64,000 bases of DNA from Lysinibacillus xylanilyticus (GCF_001708185.1 NZ_MDDN01000015.1:26953-90952), one strand, 5' to 3'; shown: positions 35,461 through 44,218, numbered from the stretch's first letter. Notes: generated by a model not told the origin, from the sequence alone. Made by a program: numbers and translations.

Positions 35461-35670
35461 ATGCCTGACGCATCTGTAAATAGTAGAAAAAAGTTATTGT
35501 TTAATGAGATAGAAGGATTAAATTATCTAACTTTTGATGGAAATATTCTTCGTCCCTATCCTGATATAGATATTAATTACCATTCGGATGTTAGTCCTGA
35601 TAGGCAAGTTTATTTCATTGCGCTACATGGATGGCTAACAGGGCAGTTTTGTTCAAAAAATGATATTTGA
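35461..35670 (+). other. Gene fragment running into a partial repeat
   Basis: A 69-codon frame whose last 18 codons lie in a partial copy of the cassette repeat. No good ribosome binding site or family. The N-terminal part may be the remnant of a gene whose end was replaced when the repeat was acquired. Confidence 0.3.
35617..35655 (+). repeat. Cassette-type intergenic repeat, 3' part only
   Basis: Contains only the right arm of hairpin B (TTGCGCTACA), ATGGATGGCTAACAGG and GCAGTTTTGTTCAA. Hairpin A and the left arm are absent. Confidence 0.75.
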
Positions 35671-35682
35671 AGTTGTTACACA

Positions 35683-36017
35683 ATGATTGGTGAAGAAGGA
35701 CGCTTAGGTTTTATCTACGATGATGCACCGAAGTTGTTAGATTTTATCCTGATAAAGTCCAAAAGTACATGTGGCATTTTTGGGGAAATGAAGATGAGTT
35801 GATTGGTCACTATGAAGTTTTAGAAACTCATGAAAACAGTAATGAGGAAATAATAATTGTACCAAAAGGAGAAATTTCTTTACTTAGCCCTAATAATGGT
35901 GCAGATAATCACTATCCAACAAATATGACACTCCCTAAAAGTGGAATGAGGAAGTTAGATGCTTATATTGGAGATAGACTATTTGGAAGTGTTTATATAA
36001 AAGTTCATAAGGAATAA
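35683..36017 (+). pseudogene. DUF4871-like protein gene with frameshift
   Basis: ATG 35683 starts MIGEEGRLGFIYDDAPKLLD. Near 35740 one base is missing and the protein goes on in another frame as FYPDKVQKYMWHFWGNEDEL, ending LFGSVYIKVHKE at 36017. The conserved end (NHYPTNMTLPKSGMRKLDAY) suggests the DUF4871 family, usually lipoproteins; the signal part is missing here. Confidence 0.55.
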
Positions 36018-36028
36018 ATGACTTATTG

Positions 36029-36130
36029 AACTCCCATGAAAGAACTTAATCATCTTTCATTTTTCTATGGTGTAGCGCTGATTTTTGCGCTACATGGATG
36101 GCTAAAGGGGCAGTTTAGTTCAATAAAATA
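36029..36130 (+). repeat. Cassette-type intergenic repeat, copy 6
   Basis: Core with hairpin B arms TGTAGCGC/GCGCTACA, then ATGGATGGCTAAAGGGGCAG and TTTAGTTCAATAA; the terminator module is lacking. The next 140 bases hold no gene. Confidence 0.9.
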
Positions 36131-36267
36131 AGTAGAATGTTATATTTTGTTAAATGATATAATGTATGTATTACCTTAGGGGGGATTGTTTACACGTGGA
36201 TTTTTAAAACAGTAAGTGACCAAGTTCAAAAATAGACAACAAAAAAGTAGCATAAAAGCTATTCTTA

Positions 36268-36352
36268 TTAAGCTAACGGAGTGCTTTAGCAGAACAAGGT
36301 GCTGCCTTTAGGGTAGCCTTTTCTTATTGAACTAAAGCTGCAGTTTAGTGGA
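36268..36352 (+). repeat. Cassette tail module with a different terminator
   Basis: AGCTAACGGAGTGCTTTAGC, AGAACAAGGTGCTGCC-TTTAGGGTAGCCTTTTC (a different stem), then TTATTGAACTAAAGCTGCAG and TTTAGTGGAAG. Confidence 0.7.
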
Positions 36353-36381
36353 AGAAAAATAATTGTATAGGGGGAGAGAAT

Positions 36382-36873
36382 TTGAAGAAGAAACATTGGG
36401 TTCCTATTCTAATTTTAGCATTAATATTTGGTGGTGTTTATACCTTTGTACTATTTAATCCACCTTTGGAAATAGGTACGCTTGGTACTGCTGTTGGTAA
36501 TAAATCAGTTGTTATTGGAATTGGTAATAAAGGCTTTCGTGAAGTGAAACTATTAGAAGTATCAGTAAATAATAATGAAAAGCCATCAAAAACAAAAGTA
36601 CAAGTTAGTAATGCTTTACAAGGTTTCATCATAACGGATGATTATAATAATAATAATGAGTCAAAAAAATATGGTTTTAAGGATATAGAGGATGTATCAA
36701 TTAAGCCAGACACATCTCCTTCTGCTACCTATAAAAAATTAGATGATGGCACTGCTTCTAAGAAGGATGAAATCTATGGGATTAGTGTTTTTCATAGTGA
36801 AGAAATCAATCAAGTTATTATAAAATATAGCTATTTTGGGATTTCATTTAATAAAACTGTGTTGTTAAACTAA
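36382..36873 (+). CDS. Membrane-anchored protein of unknown function
   Basis: A 163-residue protein with an N-terminal anchor (VPILILALIFGGVYTFVLFN) and a beta-rich outer domain (IGIGNKGFREVKLLEVSVNN). TTG 36382 follows GGGGGAGAG. Its stop codon (TAA within AACTAACGG) lies inside the following cassette module, which begins with the same CTAACGG motif. Confidence 0.65.
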   Translation: MKKKHWVPILILALIFGGVYTFVLFNPPLEIGTLGTAVGNKSVVIGIGNKGFREVKLLEVSVNNNEKPSKTKVQVSNALQGFIITDDYNNNNESKKYGFKDIEDVSIKPDTSPSATYKKLDDGTASKKDEIYGISVFHSEEINQVIIKYSYFGISFNKTVLLN

Positions 36874-36960
36874 CGGATACTTACTTGAAGATCATTGAGT
36901 TGCATATGCAGCTCTTTTTTTATTGAACTAACGTTGCAGGTTAGTTCAATAAGAATTCAA
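36868..36960 (+). repeat. Cassette tail module with terminator
   Basis: AACTAACGGATACTTACTTG, hairpin GAGTTGCATATGCAGCTC with TTTTTTT, TATTGAACTAACGTTGCAGG and TTAGTTCAATAAG. TTGAACTAAC and GTTAGTTCAA form an inverted pair. Confidence 0.85.
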
Positions 36961-37039
36961 GTTAATCATAGCCTTTAGAAGAGAATTGTTGGGATATTAT
37001 GCTAAACTGAAGAAAATGATTTAAGGGCTGATTCAATTA

Positions 37040-37480
37040 ATGGATATTAGAAAACCTAACGATTTTGAACTTAAAGAGGTATTATCGCTTTCTCCAAAAG
37101 CTGTTTTTGATGGCACTTTAGGTGAAGTAGAACCTACGAAAGAAAAAATTGACCAACTTGTTAAACCACTATTGGAAAAGGGAAGCTATTATTTAATAGC
37201 AACTGAAAACGATAAATTAATGGGCTGGATTCTTATAGGGACAAGCAAAGACCAATTTACTGATATGATGAATGGATTTATTTACGAACTATTTGTTATA
37301 GAAGAATATAGAGGGAATGGGATTTCCAAACTGTTAATGATAGCTGGTATTGACCATCTAAAACAAGATGGATACTCAGAAATCCGTCTAAGTGCATTTG
37401 TTGGGAATCAAGCAATTAAACTGTATGAAAAATTGGGATTTAACATCAGGACAGTTACTATGAGTTTGAGGTTATCATAA
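37040..37480 (+). CDS. GNAT-family N-acetyltransferase
   Basis: A 146-residue complete GNAT domain: VIEEYRGNGISKLLMIAGI is the acetyl-CoA loop, and IRLSAFVGNQAIKLYEKLGF is the final motif. The acceptor is unknown. It lies between two cassette modules (36868-36960 and a short CTAACGAAGTGCTTTAGG at 37488), like a single-gene cassette. Confidence 0.85.
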   Translation: MDIRKPNDFELKEVLSLSPKAVFDGTLGEVEPTKEKIDQLVKPLLEKGSYYLIATENDKLMGWILIGTSKDQFTDMMNGFIYELFVIEEYRGNGISKLLMIAGIDHLKQDGYSEIRLSAFVGNQAIKLYEKLGFNIRTVTMSLRLS

Positions 37481-37658
37481 ACTTTCACTAACGAAGTGCT
37501 TTAGGTTAATAAAAAGTATGAGGTATCCATCGCGAACTGAACCCTGAATAGTGGACACTATAAAAAAAGTGCCTCTGTTTGGGGTTTTGTGTTTTTTAAA
37601 ACTATTATATTTTTTTTGAAGTATAATAAATAGAAAATATTGTAACAAAGGGGAATGG

Positions 37659-38405
37659 ATGAAGGTGAGAAAACATTTATATGTAGGGATTTTATTAACA
37701 ATGTTCGTTTTAACGGGGTGCAATGAAAAGGTAGAAACGGAGGAACAGGTTAAGAAAGAGGAGGCAAAGATTTCACCTGTCAATCAAGCAACAGAAGATA
37801 AGACTGTATCTGATACGAATGAAGAAAAACCAAAAACTCCTTTAAAATTAACTCAAGAGCAAAAGCAAGAATATCATAAGCAATATGTAAAAATCGCAGA
37901 AAAAGTGAATCAACAGAAGTTAGGAATGCAGCTGGGAGTATCCGCAATAGATGAATTTAAAGCAGAAGATTGGGTAGATCCGAAAGTGTTTGAAGAAAGG
38001 GTTCAGGAACACGTAGATGGGTTTTTGGAAGAGGAACGGAAAGCGTTAGCTACTATTCCAACGAATAAAAATCAAGATGCTACCGAAGTAAGCGATGGTT
38101 GGGCATTAGATAAATATATTTATGTTGCAGGTATAGTAACTCAAATTGAGGTTATAGGAGATTTTGAAACGCAATACAGCGAATCTAGAAAAGGCCAAGT
38201 ATTTGCAGGAATAAACAAGATATCAACGCAAGTAGCAAAAGGTTCTAAAGGTACGTGGGAGCAAACGTCTTACAAAGCCTCTTTGATAGATGGTGGCCAA
38301 ACGTATAGCATTCGTATTGAAGGTATTTATCATTATAATAATTTATCAATTGATAAAGTTTTTACTATAGAATTTAACTGTGATAAATTCGGAAATATAC
38401 ATTAA
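37659..38405 (+). CDS. Lipoprotein of unknown function
   Basis: A 248-residue protein with lipobox VLTGC (Cys at about 21), a charged linker of about 45 residues and a globular domain (KLTQEQKQEYHKQYVKIAEK; ATEVSDGWALDKYIYVAGIV). Resembles Bacillus lipoproteins often annotated only as hypothetical. AAAGGGG precedes the start. The stretch 38406-38808 after it holds a terminator (38652-38690) and no gene. Confidence 0.7.
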   Translation: MKVRKHLYVGILLTMFVLTGCNEKVETEEQVKKEEAKISPVNQATEDKTVSDTNEEKPKTPLKLTQEQKQEYHKQYVKIAEKVNQQKLGMQLGVSAIDEFKAEDWVDPKVFEERVQEHVDGFLEEERKALATIPTNKNQDATEVSDGWALDKYIYVAGIVTQIEVIGDFETQYSESRKGQVFAGINKISTQVAKGSKGTWEQTSYKASLIDGGQTYSIRIEGIYHYNNLSIDKVFTIEFNCDKFGNIH

Positions 38406-38651
38406 TATATATAGAAACATTTTTTGTGAAGATCAAGCAGCACGACCAGTCGCACGCATAGAGGATATACCTCCTAGTGCAAAATTTAACGATTTGGACT
38501 ATAAATCAATAAAAGATTTTATGTTTTGAGATGAAAAAGAAGTATTTGTACATGCGACAATGAGCTGAAGGAATATAGTTAGTCATAGATCATTTCCTTA
38601 CTTGAATTTGCGCATTAGAAGCATACGAACAACTAAAAATATATGGCATCT

Positions 38652-38690
38652 GTCCGTTTTTCCTGTATAAAGGAAAGCGGATTTTTTAAT
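38652..38690 (+). terminator. Rho-independent terminator
   Basis: TCCG-T-TTTCCT and AGGAAA-G-CGGA pair around TGTATAA, followed by TTTTTT. Confidence 0.65.
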
Positions 38691-38808
38691 CTATAAAAAT
38701 ATTTTGTTTAAGCTTTTTTTGTCCTATTTATTGTTTTGATTAGTTTGAATACGTATATATTTTTTTGGTAAGAATGGCAATAAGTATTTTAAGCCGGGAG
38801 GGAATGTA

Positions 38809-39219
38809 TTGTTAGAGTTACAAACGGAGCTTGAAGGAAAGAGGACTACTTTTGGTTATATTAATTACCGAATTAAAGAACTAGGATATACATTGGGAGG
38901 AAATTGGGATTATGATCGGGGATGCTTTGATTCCATTTTGTGGAGAGAAGGAGGAGAAACCATCTACTTAAGAGTTCCATTTTCAGTTTTGGAAGGAGAG
39001 CTCGACCAATACGATGCATCTATTATTTTCCAGAAACCTTACGTTATAAAGCATGTCGTAAATATTGGTTTAGACAAGGATAAAAATTCTTTATTGAGTG
39101 CCACGGGAATTAGCCAATTTCAAGATCCTCTTGATAAAGACGGTTATATTAGGAATAAAAATGAATGGGCACATGCGGGAGAACAAGCTATAAAAAAGAT
39201 TATTAGCTGTATGTTTTGA
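38809..39219 (+). CDS. YugN-like family protein
   Basis: A 136-residue soluble protein starting at TTG 38809 behind GGGAGGG. The segments LGGNWDYDRGCFDSILWREG, IYLRVPFSVLEGELDQYDAS and the C-terminal WAHAGEQAIKKI follow the YugN-like pattern of Bacillus. Function unknown. It has its own promoter-like upstream region and a terminator at 39398. Confidence 0.6.
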   Translation: MLELQTELEGKRTTFGYINYRIKELGYTLGGNWDYDRGCFDSILWREGGETIYLRVPFSVLEGELDQYDASIIFQKPYVIKHVVNIGLDKDKNSLLSATGISQFQDPLDKDGYIRNKNEWAHAGEQAIKKIISCMF

Positions 39220-39397
39220 GGTCTATTTTAAAAAACAGAAGTATTAACAATATAAAATTACGGCAATAACAAAAGTTGGAAAAGGATATTAATGGATATA
39301 AGGATAGCTGAAAATAAAAAAATGAATGCAGAGGCAGGGACGTAACTAATTTGTCCATGATGAAAGCCGAAAAATTTTAAATTTACAAAGCAATATA

Positions 39398-39455
39398 AAA
39401 AAACGAATTAATACGAAATACAAAATGAGCGTTTTGTAATATAGTTCGTTTTTTA
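39398..39455. terminator. Long palindromic terminator
   Basis: AAAAAACGAA and TTCGTTTTTT enclose an inner CAAAA/TTTTG pair. Confidence 0.65.
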
Positions 39456-39519
39456 ATTGGCTAAAATCCTTTTATTCCAGCCTCAATTTTTATTTTAATA
39501 GTCTAGTAAACATTCCTAT

Positions 39520-39865
39520 CATCAGATCATTCGATGGTGTATCCCCAGTGCACCTTGGGTTTACATCTGTAGGAGAAGGGAATGTAGCTTGGATCTACCG
39601 TCCAGATTTAGGTGAAGCTACTGCCAATGTGTTAGCAGGTGAAGCTTAACACAACAACAATTCGTTGATGCAGTTATTGAGGTTACAGGAAAAGTTCTGA
39701 AGAACACGCAAAAATGCTAAAAGTGGCCGGCGCGCCAGAAGAATTTGTATCAATGCTAGTCATGATACAAAAAGAAATCCGTGAAGGTGGACTAGAAGCA
39801 TCACATTCTGATCTACAAATGCTACTAGGTCGCAAGCCAACAACTAGAATACTGTGGCTTTTTTT
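39520..39865 (+). pseudogene. NmrA/QorB-like NAD(P)-dependent oxidoreductase remnant
   Basis: Frames in sequence: VHLGFTSVGEGNVAWIYRPD then LGEATANVLAGEA (stop), and after shifts EHAKMLKVAGAPEEFVSMLV with LEASHSDLQMLLGRKPTT. The order R-x-D-L-G-E-A-x-A-N-V-L and the final LLGRKPTT are typical of the C-terminal half of NmrA-type reductases such as QorB. The Rossmann half is missing. Confidence 0.6.
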
Positions 39866-39901
39866 AACTTGTAATAATCGAAACGAATAGTTCCCTTATT
39901 C

Positions 39902-39914
39902 AACTCCCATGAAA
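39902..39914 (+). repeat. Cassette-type intergenic repeat, first 13 bases only
   Basis: AACTCCCATGAAA, the start of the core, then unrelated sequence. It marks a truncated copy between the NmrA remnant and the IS110 remnant. Confidence 0.5.
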
Positions 39915-40018
39915 ATAAAACTCTTCAATTTCGGAATAAAGACAACACGAAAGCAGACGCAGCTCATTTGTTTTTTAAAATTTGCAGCGTCAAAATTAGG
40001 AAAGAATTATTTGTTGGA

Positions 40019-40400
40019 TTAGGAGGCATCCGGTTCAACGATTGTGACGTTATACCCTAAGTTTTCAAGTCTTCGAACTGAATATCGTACAATAGATTGT
40101 TCTTTTTGCTTGTCAAAGTAATCTTTACCTAAGTCTACGTACATTTCTTTGCGTGTTAAGAGATAGTAGGCGATTCTTAAAATTGCATGGGCCACGGATA
40201 TTCCTGCTCGCTTTTTACCTTTTCGCGAAGCAGTTCGTCTATACATTGCACACAGGTAGGTTTTGGATCCTCTGGCAGAATGAGCAGCTTCTATTAAAGC
40301 TGATTTCAAGTATTTGTTTCCTTTCTTCATATTAGTTGATTTCCTTTTACCAGCACTCTCTGTCCAGGTACAGTATGCTGGTAATATCGGTGGTGAGCTA
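40019..40400 (-). pseudogene. IS110-family transposase, C-terminal part
   Basis: About 125 residues of the transposase_20 domain: ESAGKRKSTNMKKGNKYLKS, ALIEAAHSARGSKTYLCAMY and GKKRAGISVAHAILRIAYYL. This is the C-terminal catalytic-Ser region of IS110/IS1111 recombinases. The N-terminal DEDD domain and both ends are missing, so the element is dead. Nothing else is recognised up to 40740. Confidence 0.8.
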
Positions 40401-40741
40401 ATAGATTTTACCGACATAGGACTTATAATTGAAAAGGAAGATGAAAACCTGAATTATGATGGATTCAAACAAGAAGGATGACACGGAGAAGCCAGCAGAA
40501 TAACTAAACTCAGACTATGAGACTCCGGTGCAGCATAGCAGGCCTCTTCCTATGAAGTGAAAAAATTATTTTTTTCATCATGAAGTGATGGAAAGCGTTG
40601 ATACATCAATGTTTATAGAGGGAGGATAAGTTTACATTTACTAGAAACATAAATGAGTCACTTTTTAGAAAAAGTCTGCTCTAACATACGCCCAATGTAT
40701 ACATATTAACCGTGTGAATAAGACCTGTAATGTTAATAAGT

Positions 40742-42340
40742 TTATTGTTCAAAAGCGTTACCCCCCATTAAACGTTTTGCAATGGTATATCCAATTAGGT
40801 ATGCAGATGCAGACGTGTTACCGTCAACTGTAAAAGGAATGATTTGTGCATCAGCAACCATTAAATTATTAACGCCATGTACATTGCCATACCGATCTAC
40901 TACTCCACCTTTTTCAATAGGGGCCATTCGAAGTGAGCTTTGTTGATGGTGATTATGATCAAAATTTTCTCTAATAAAGTTTTCAAGTTCATCATCATTA
41001 TCAATGGTCTTTAATGTTGGATTTACAAGCTGATACTTTGGGTCAATTTTTGAAAGTTTTTCCGCAATGCCTTTAATATAAACTCTGTAAATAGCCTTTA
41101 TTGCTTCTAGGTCATATTCATTTTCTAAGAAACCTTCATCCGCAAGGACAATTTTTAAGGGGTCGTTATTTTGTATTTTAATGGCTCCTCGACTTTTTGG
41201 TTGTAAAAATAAAATAGCAATATTTAAACTTTCTTCTGCAACAATCCCAATGAGTTGAACTCCTCGGCGGTGATTGATACTACTATTTAGTGGATTTGGT
41301 AAGAAGGCACCTCCTGTATAAAGGGCAAAGGGATCGTTTTGAAGCTGAGGAATATCTTTTGGATTCACACTAAATGTAGCAGTGTTTAAGGTATGATTAG
41401 TTAAATGTTTCCCTACATTTGGATTGTTAAAAATAACGGGGATACCGGCCTGATGTAGGTCATTTGAAGGTCCGATTCCAGATAACATTAATAGTTGCGC
41501 ACTGTTTATACCTGCTGAAATAATTACTTTTTTACGGGCAAAAGCTTGGACCTTTTTACCTTCCTGTAGATATTCAATACCTATTGCTGTTTTCTCCCTA
41601 AATAAAATATGAAGTCCGGTTGATTTATAAACAACCCTTAACTTACGTCCATTCACCCCGTATCCACCAGGAGTCATAATGTCTGAAGATAAAAATGCGG
41701 TAGAAGAGCTTTCACGTTCTCCATTAATCTTTTGAAATAGTTGCCATTGAGTAAAAGGACCAATAGGGGTTTTTGGGTTATTATAGTCAAGAATTTGTTT
41801 ATAACCTGTTGCTTGTTCGATCGCTGAAACTAATTTTTTTGTTATAATTGGTGGATTTTTAGGGGCTTGCCTGATATCTATACGACCATTGAAGCCATGA
41901 AATTCAGGATTACTTGTTTCTCCATGAAAATCTTCTAACTGTTTAAAGCTACGATTTGCTCGTTCGGGGGACCATAAGTTACCTAAAAGACGTTCCCATT
42001 CTTTTAAAACAGCTGGTGTAGGTCTGACATACTGTTCACCATTAATTGAAGACCCGCCCCCAGAAAGCCGCCCCGTAGTCCATTCAAATGTTCTGTCATC
42101 TACTTCAGGTTGAGGCACTCCTTCACCTTGCCAAAAATATTCTGCGAAAAATTGCTCTTCTAGTTCAGGAGCGAATCTAGAATCTCGAATTGGTTTATCT
42201 CTATCATTGTTTTCTCCTGCCTCTAGGACTAAGACTGAGGTTTTTTTATCGTCTGTTAGTGTTTTAGCTATAACTGCTCCAGCTGGTCCCGTCCCGACAA
42301 CAATAAAATCAAATGTATTATTTGAATGTTTAGAATCCAC
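40742..42340 (-). CDS. GMC-family oxidoreductase
   Basis: A 532-residue FAD enzyme of the glucose-methanol-choline family. The nucleotide site is FIVVGTGPAGAVIAKTLTDD, followed by VLVLEAGEN and the GMC signature GRLSGGGSSINGEQYVRP. The C-terminal active site has DHNHHQQSSLRMAP and DGNTSASAYLIGYTIAKRL, where most members have HxxGTxRMG; the region is therefore altered but keeps a His pair. Substrate is an alcohol or sugar of unknown type. Monocistronic, with ribosome binding site AAGGAGA. Confidence 0.85.
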   Translation of the reverse strand: MDSKHSNNTFDFIVVGTGPAGAVIAKTLTDDKKTSVLVLEAGENNDRDKPIRDSRFAPELEEQFFAEYFWQGEGVPQPEVDDRTFEWTTGRLSGGGSSINGEQYVRPTPAVLKEWERLLGNLWSPERANRSFKQLEDFHGETSNPEFHGFNGRIDIRQAPKNPPIITKKLVSAIEQATGYKQILDYNNPKTPIGPFTQWQLFQKINGERESSSTAFLSSDIMTPGGYGVNGRKLRVVYKSTGLHILFREKTAIGIEYLQEGKKVQAFARKKVIISAGINSAQLLMLSGIGPSNDLHQAGIPVIFNNPNVGKHLTNHTLNTATFSVNPKDIPQLQNDPFALYTGGAFLPNPLNSSINHRRGVQLIGIVAEESLNIAILFLQPKSRGAIKIQNNDPLKIVLADEGFLENEYDLEAIKAIYRVYIKGIAEKLSKIDPKYQLVNPTLKTIDNDDELENFIRENFDHNHHQQSSLRMAPIEKGGVVDRYGNVHGVNNLMVADAQIIPFTVDGNTSASAYLIGYTIAKRLMGGNAFEQ

Positions 42341-42558
42341 TTCACTATCTCCTTTTCTATTTTTAGTTATCTTATGTGAAATGGTGCGGAAGAAATAGGT
42401 AAAGTAATCATACTATTAAAGTTAAAAAGGGTTTGGCAGAGGGTTTGGGAATAGATAGAAAAAATTTTAGAATAAAAGGCGCTTGACGGTATAATTCCCA
42501 GTCACATTACACACTTGAGAATATATTATTACTATAAAAATAAAAGGAGGTGAATAGA

Positions 42559-42825
42559 TTGGATCATAACAATTATTACCAAACAGAAAAAGATTGTGGT
42601 TGCGCAAGTCCAGTAAATTGTCAACGACTTGCTAATATCATCGGTAGGGAAGTTATTACTGCAACACCTGTTTGTGTTGTACAGCGCCTTCGCGATATTA
42701 AAGCTACCATTCTTGGACGAACTACTCGATCCCCTCTCGCACTTCCATTTGCCCTTTCTTTTGAAAAGAACATTGAGCGTCTAAACAGCTCTTATTTTTT
42801 TCTCAACTCCCATGAAAGAACTTAA
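42559..42825 (+). CDS. Small Cys-containing protein whose stop lies in a repeat
   Basis: An 88-residue protein from TTG 42559, 8 bases after AGGAGGTG (an in-frame GTG at 42550 is part of that site). The N-terminal half has four Cys (DCGCASPVNC, VCVV) and a basic segment (QRLRDIKATILGRTTRS). The last residues NSHERT are encoded by the start of repeat copy 8, which supplies the stop codon. Family unknown; the original C-terminus may have been replaced. Confidence 0.5.
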   Translation: MDHNNYYQTEKDCGCASPVNCQRLANIIGREVITATPVCVVQRLRDIKATILGRTTRSPLALPFALSFEKNIERLNSSYFFLNSHERT

Positions 42826-42883
42826 TCATCTTTCATTTTCTGTGATGTAGCGCTGGTTTTTGCGCTAAATGGGTGGTTAACGG
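42805..42883 (+). repeat. Cassette-type intergenic repeat, copy 8
   Basis: Core with hairpin B TGTAGCGC/GCGCTAAA (one base off), followed by TGGGTGGTTAACGG. It overlaps the end of the 42559 frame. Confidence 0.88.
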
Positions 42884-42914
42884 TCAAAGAAGGATTTTAA
42901 AGGGAGGTGTCCAA

Positions 42915-43095
42915 ATGGTTGGTTTAGTTATTGATATTTCCAATTATCTCGGTTTTGGTTGGACTATATTTTATAACTTTAGGGCTATGGGAATTAAAAG
43001 AAGGCGTAAATAGAAAACAATACATAAAGTATAATGTTTACTGGCTTATTTTTGCTGGTAGTTTTACCCCCTATGATTTGGCTATTTTGAAGTAG
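42915..43095 (+). pseudogene. Small membrane protein gene, probably frameshifted
   Basis: ATG 42915 has a good AGGGAGGTG site but its frame gives only 33 residues. One base shifted, from 42931 to TAG 43095, the sequence encodes LIFPIISVLVGLYFITLGLW, then ELKEGVNRKQYIKYNVYWLI: two membrane helices in 54 residues. The gene was probably one unit broken near 42927. A GGCTA/TAGCC hairpin with T run follows at 43078-43101. Confidence 0.4.
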
Positions 43096-43139
43096 CCTTT
43101 TTATGCCAATGGGTTAAGTATGTGAAAAAATATACTTAA

Positions 43140-43190
43140 AGTAACGGGTGCTTTACTTCTTTATGAACTAATGGAGGTTAATCGAATAAA
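43140..43190 (+). repeat. Cassette tail module (short)
   Basis: AAGTAACGGGTGCTTTACTT, TTATGAACTAATGGAGGTTA and ATCGAATAAAAAG. It is the GTGCTTTACTT to TTAGTTCAATAAG module without terminator. Confidence 0.6.
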
Positions 43191-43243
43191 AAGTAGCAAG
43201 ATACTAATAATAAGGAGTAAACATAAATCAGAGGTGAATCTTG

Positions 43244-43654
43244 ATGGTTAAGCAATACTTAATCTTATTAGGATTTTTATTTATTGTTCTTACTTCTACG
43301 CAAGTTGTTAAATCAGAAACTGTTCCAAAAGTAGAAGAAATGTATGTCACAACAGAAGACATTATTTCAGACATAATATTTCCAACTGTAGATAAAAGAG
43401 TAATAAAAGAGTATGGGAAGGATACACTTTTTGACTGGCAATGGAAAAGGATTTTAGATATTACTTACAATGATAATCATTCCTATGACGTTACTGTGAA
43501 AATTGAAATCCCTTCGAAAAATTTTGAGGATGCTAAAGAAGATGTAGTTAAAGTTAGGATATCCCCATCCTGTGATAGTGACAAAATTAATAAACAGCAA
43601 TGTAATCACGGTTTCAAAATTGAAGTATTAGATTACAAACATTTACCTCAATAA
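43244..43654 (+). CDS. Secreted protein of unknown function
   Basis: A 136-residue protein with a signal peptide (YLILLGFLFIVLTSTQVVKS). The mature domain (IISDIIFPTVDKRVIKEYGK, DWQWKRILDITYNDNHSYDV, RISPSCDSDK) contains two Cys that may form a disulfide. It has the overall form of DUF3888 proteins but lacks the HNPVGRD motif. ATG 43244 follows GAGGTG. Confidence 0.65.
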   Translation: MVKQYLILLGFLFIVLTSTQVVKSETVPKVEEMYVTTEDIISDIIFPTVDKRVIKEYGKDTLFDWQWKRILDITYNDNHSYDVTVKIEIPSKNFEDAKEDVVKVRISPSCDSDKINKQQCNHGFKIEVLDYKHLPQ

Positions 43655-43664
43655 GAATTATTAC

Positions 43665-43745
43665 CTTTAATTCAACTAGTGAAGGTTTTACTTCAATAAG
43701 GGGTAGAGCCTTTTTCTACTTAAACTAACGGTGCTGGCTTGTTTA
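43665..43745 (+). repeat. Cassette tail module (variant with TTTTACTTCAATAAGG)
   Basis: TTCAACTAGTGAAGGTTTTA, CTTCAATAAGGGGTAGAGCC, T run, then TTAAACTAACGGTGCTGG. Close to the module at 29632-29710. Confidence 0.7.
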
Positions 43746-43801
43746 ATATGGCTATTTTATCTTTTCGCAAAGAAACGGGGAAAGTCGATATAAGTATTTA
43801 A

Positions 43802-44218
43802 TTATTCTGGAGGATATTTATACGTCTCTAGGTGAGTGTGATTTATCAATTTAACCTCAGATCCAGCAGATATTTCATAAGTCATTCGATCCTTCCCTAA
43901 TGAAATATTATGACCGCCATCAGTTGGTTCAATTTCAAAAGTAATTTGCAAATCAAAGCCTCGGTAATGATTTCTTTTAGTTTCAATCAATTCAATTTTC
44001 CACGGAGTTACATGAGGTGAAACATCCTTAAAAATCTTCGGATAATAATAGTTAGTCAAATCTTTTTCAATATAAGGAGTAAGCATCAACATAAGCATAT
44101 CCTGTAATCTAAGTTCCTCAGAATCTTGAGTTGGTTTAGCTGCCGAAACGATTATTTTTTGAAAAGAAGTAATAAGAAAAAGGGATACTATAAAAACGAT
44201 TAACATCTTCTTTTTCAT
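43802..44218 (-). CDS. Secreted DUF3888 family protein
   Basis: A 138-residue protein with signal peptide (MLIVFIVSLFLITSFQKIIV). Pattern: LQDMLMLMLTPYIEKDLTNY, VTPWKIELIETKRN, IEPTDGGHNISLGKDRMTYE and NHTHLETYKYPPE, as in DUF3888. TTG 44227 is an alternative start nearer the GAGGTG site. Together with 32039-32467 it forms a minus-strand paralogue pair within the cassette region. Confidence 0.75.
   Translation of the reverse strand: MKKKMLIVFIVSLFLITSFQKIIVSAAKPTQDSEELRLQDMLMLMLTPYIEKDLTNYYYPKIFKDVSPHVTPWKIELIETKRNHYRGFDLQITFEIEPTDGGHNISLGKDRMTYEISAGSEVKLINHTHLETYKYPPE

Noticed and set aside
40420..40740. Possible end of the IS110 element
   Set aside because: No terminal sequence or target site could be recognised, so the element boundary was not drawn.
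25251..42883. True integron attC sites
   Set aside because: The repeats lack the strict RYYYAAC/GTTRRRY core pairs and no integron integrase is present, so the integron name is not used; only the layout is similar.
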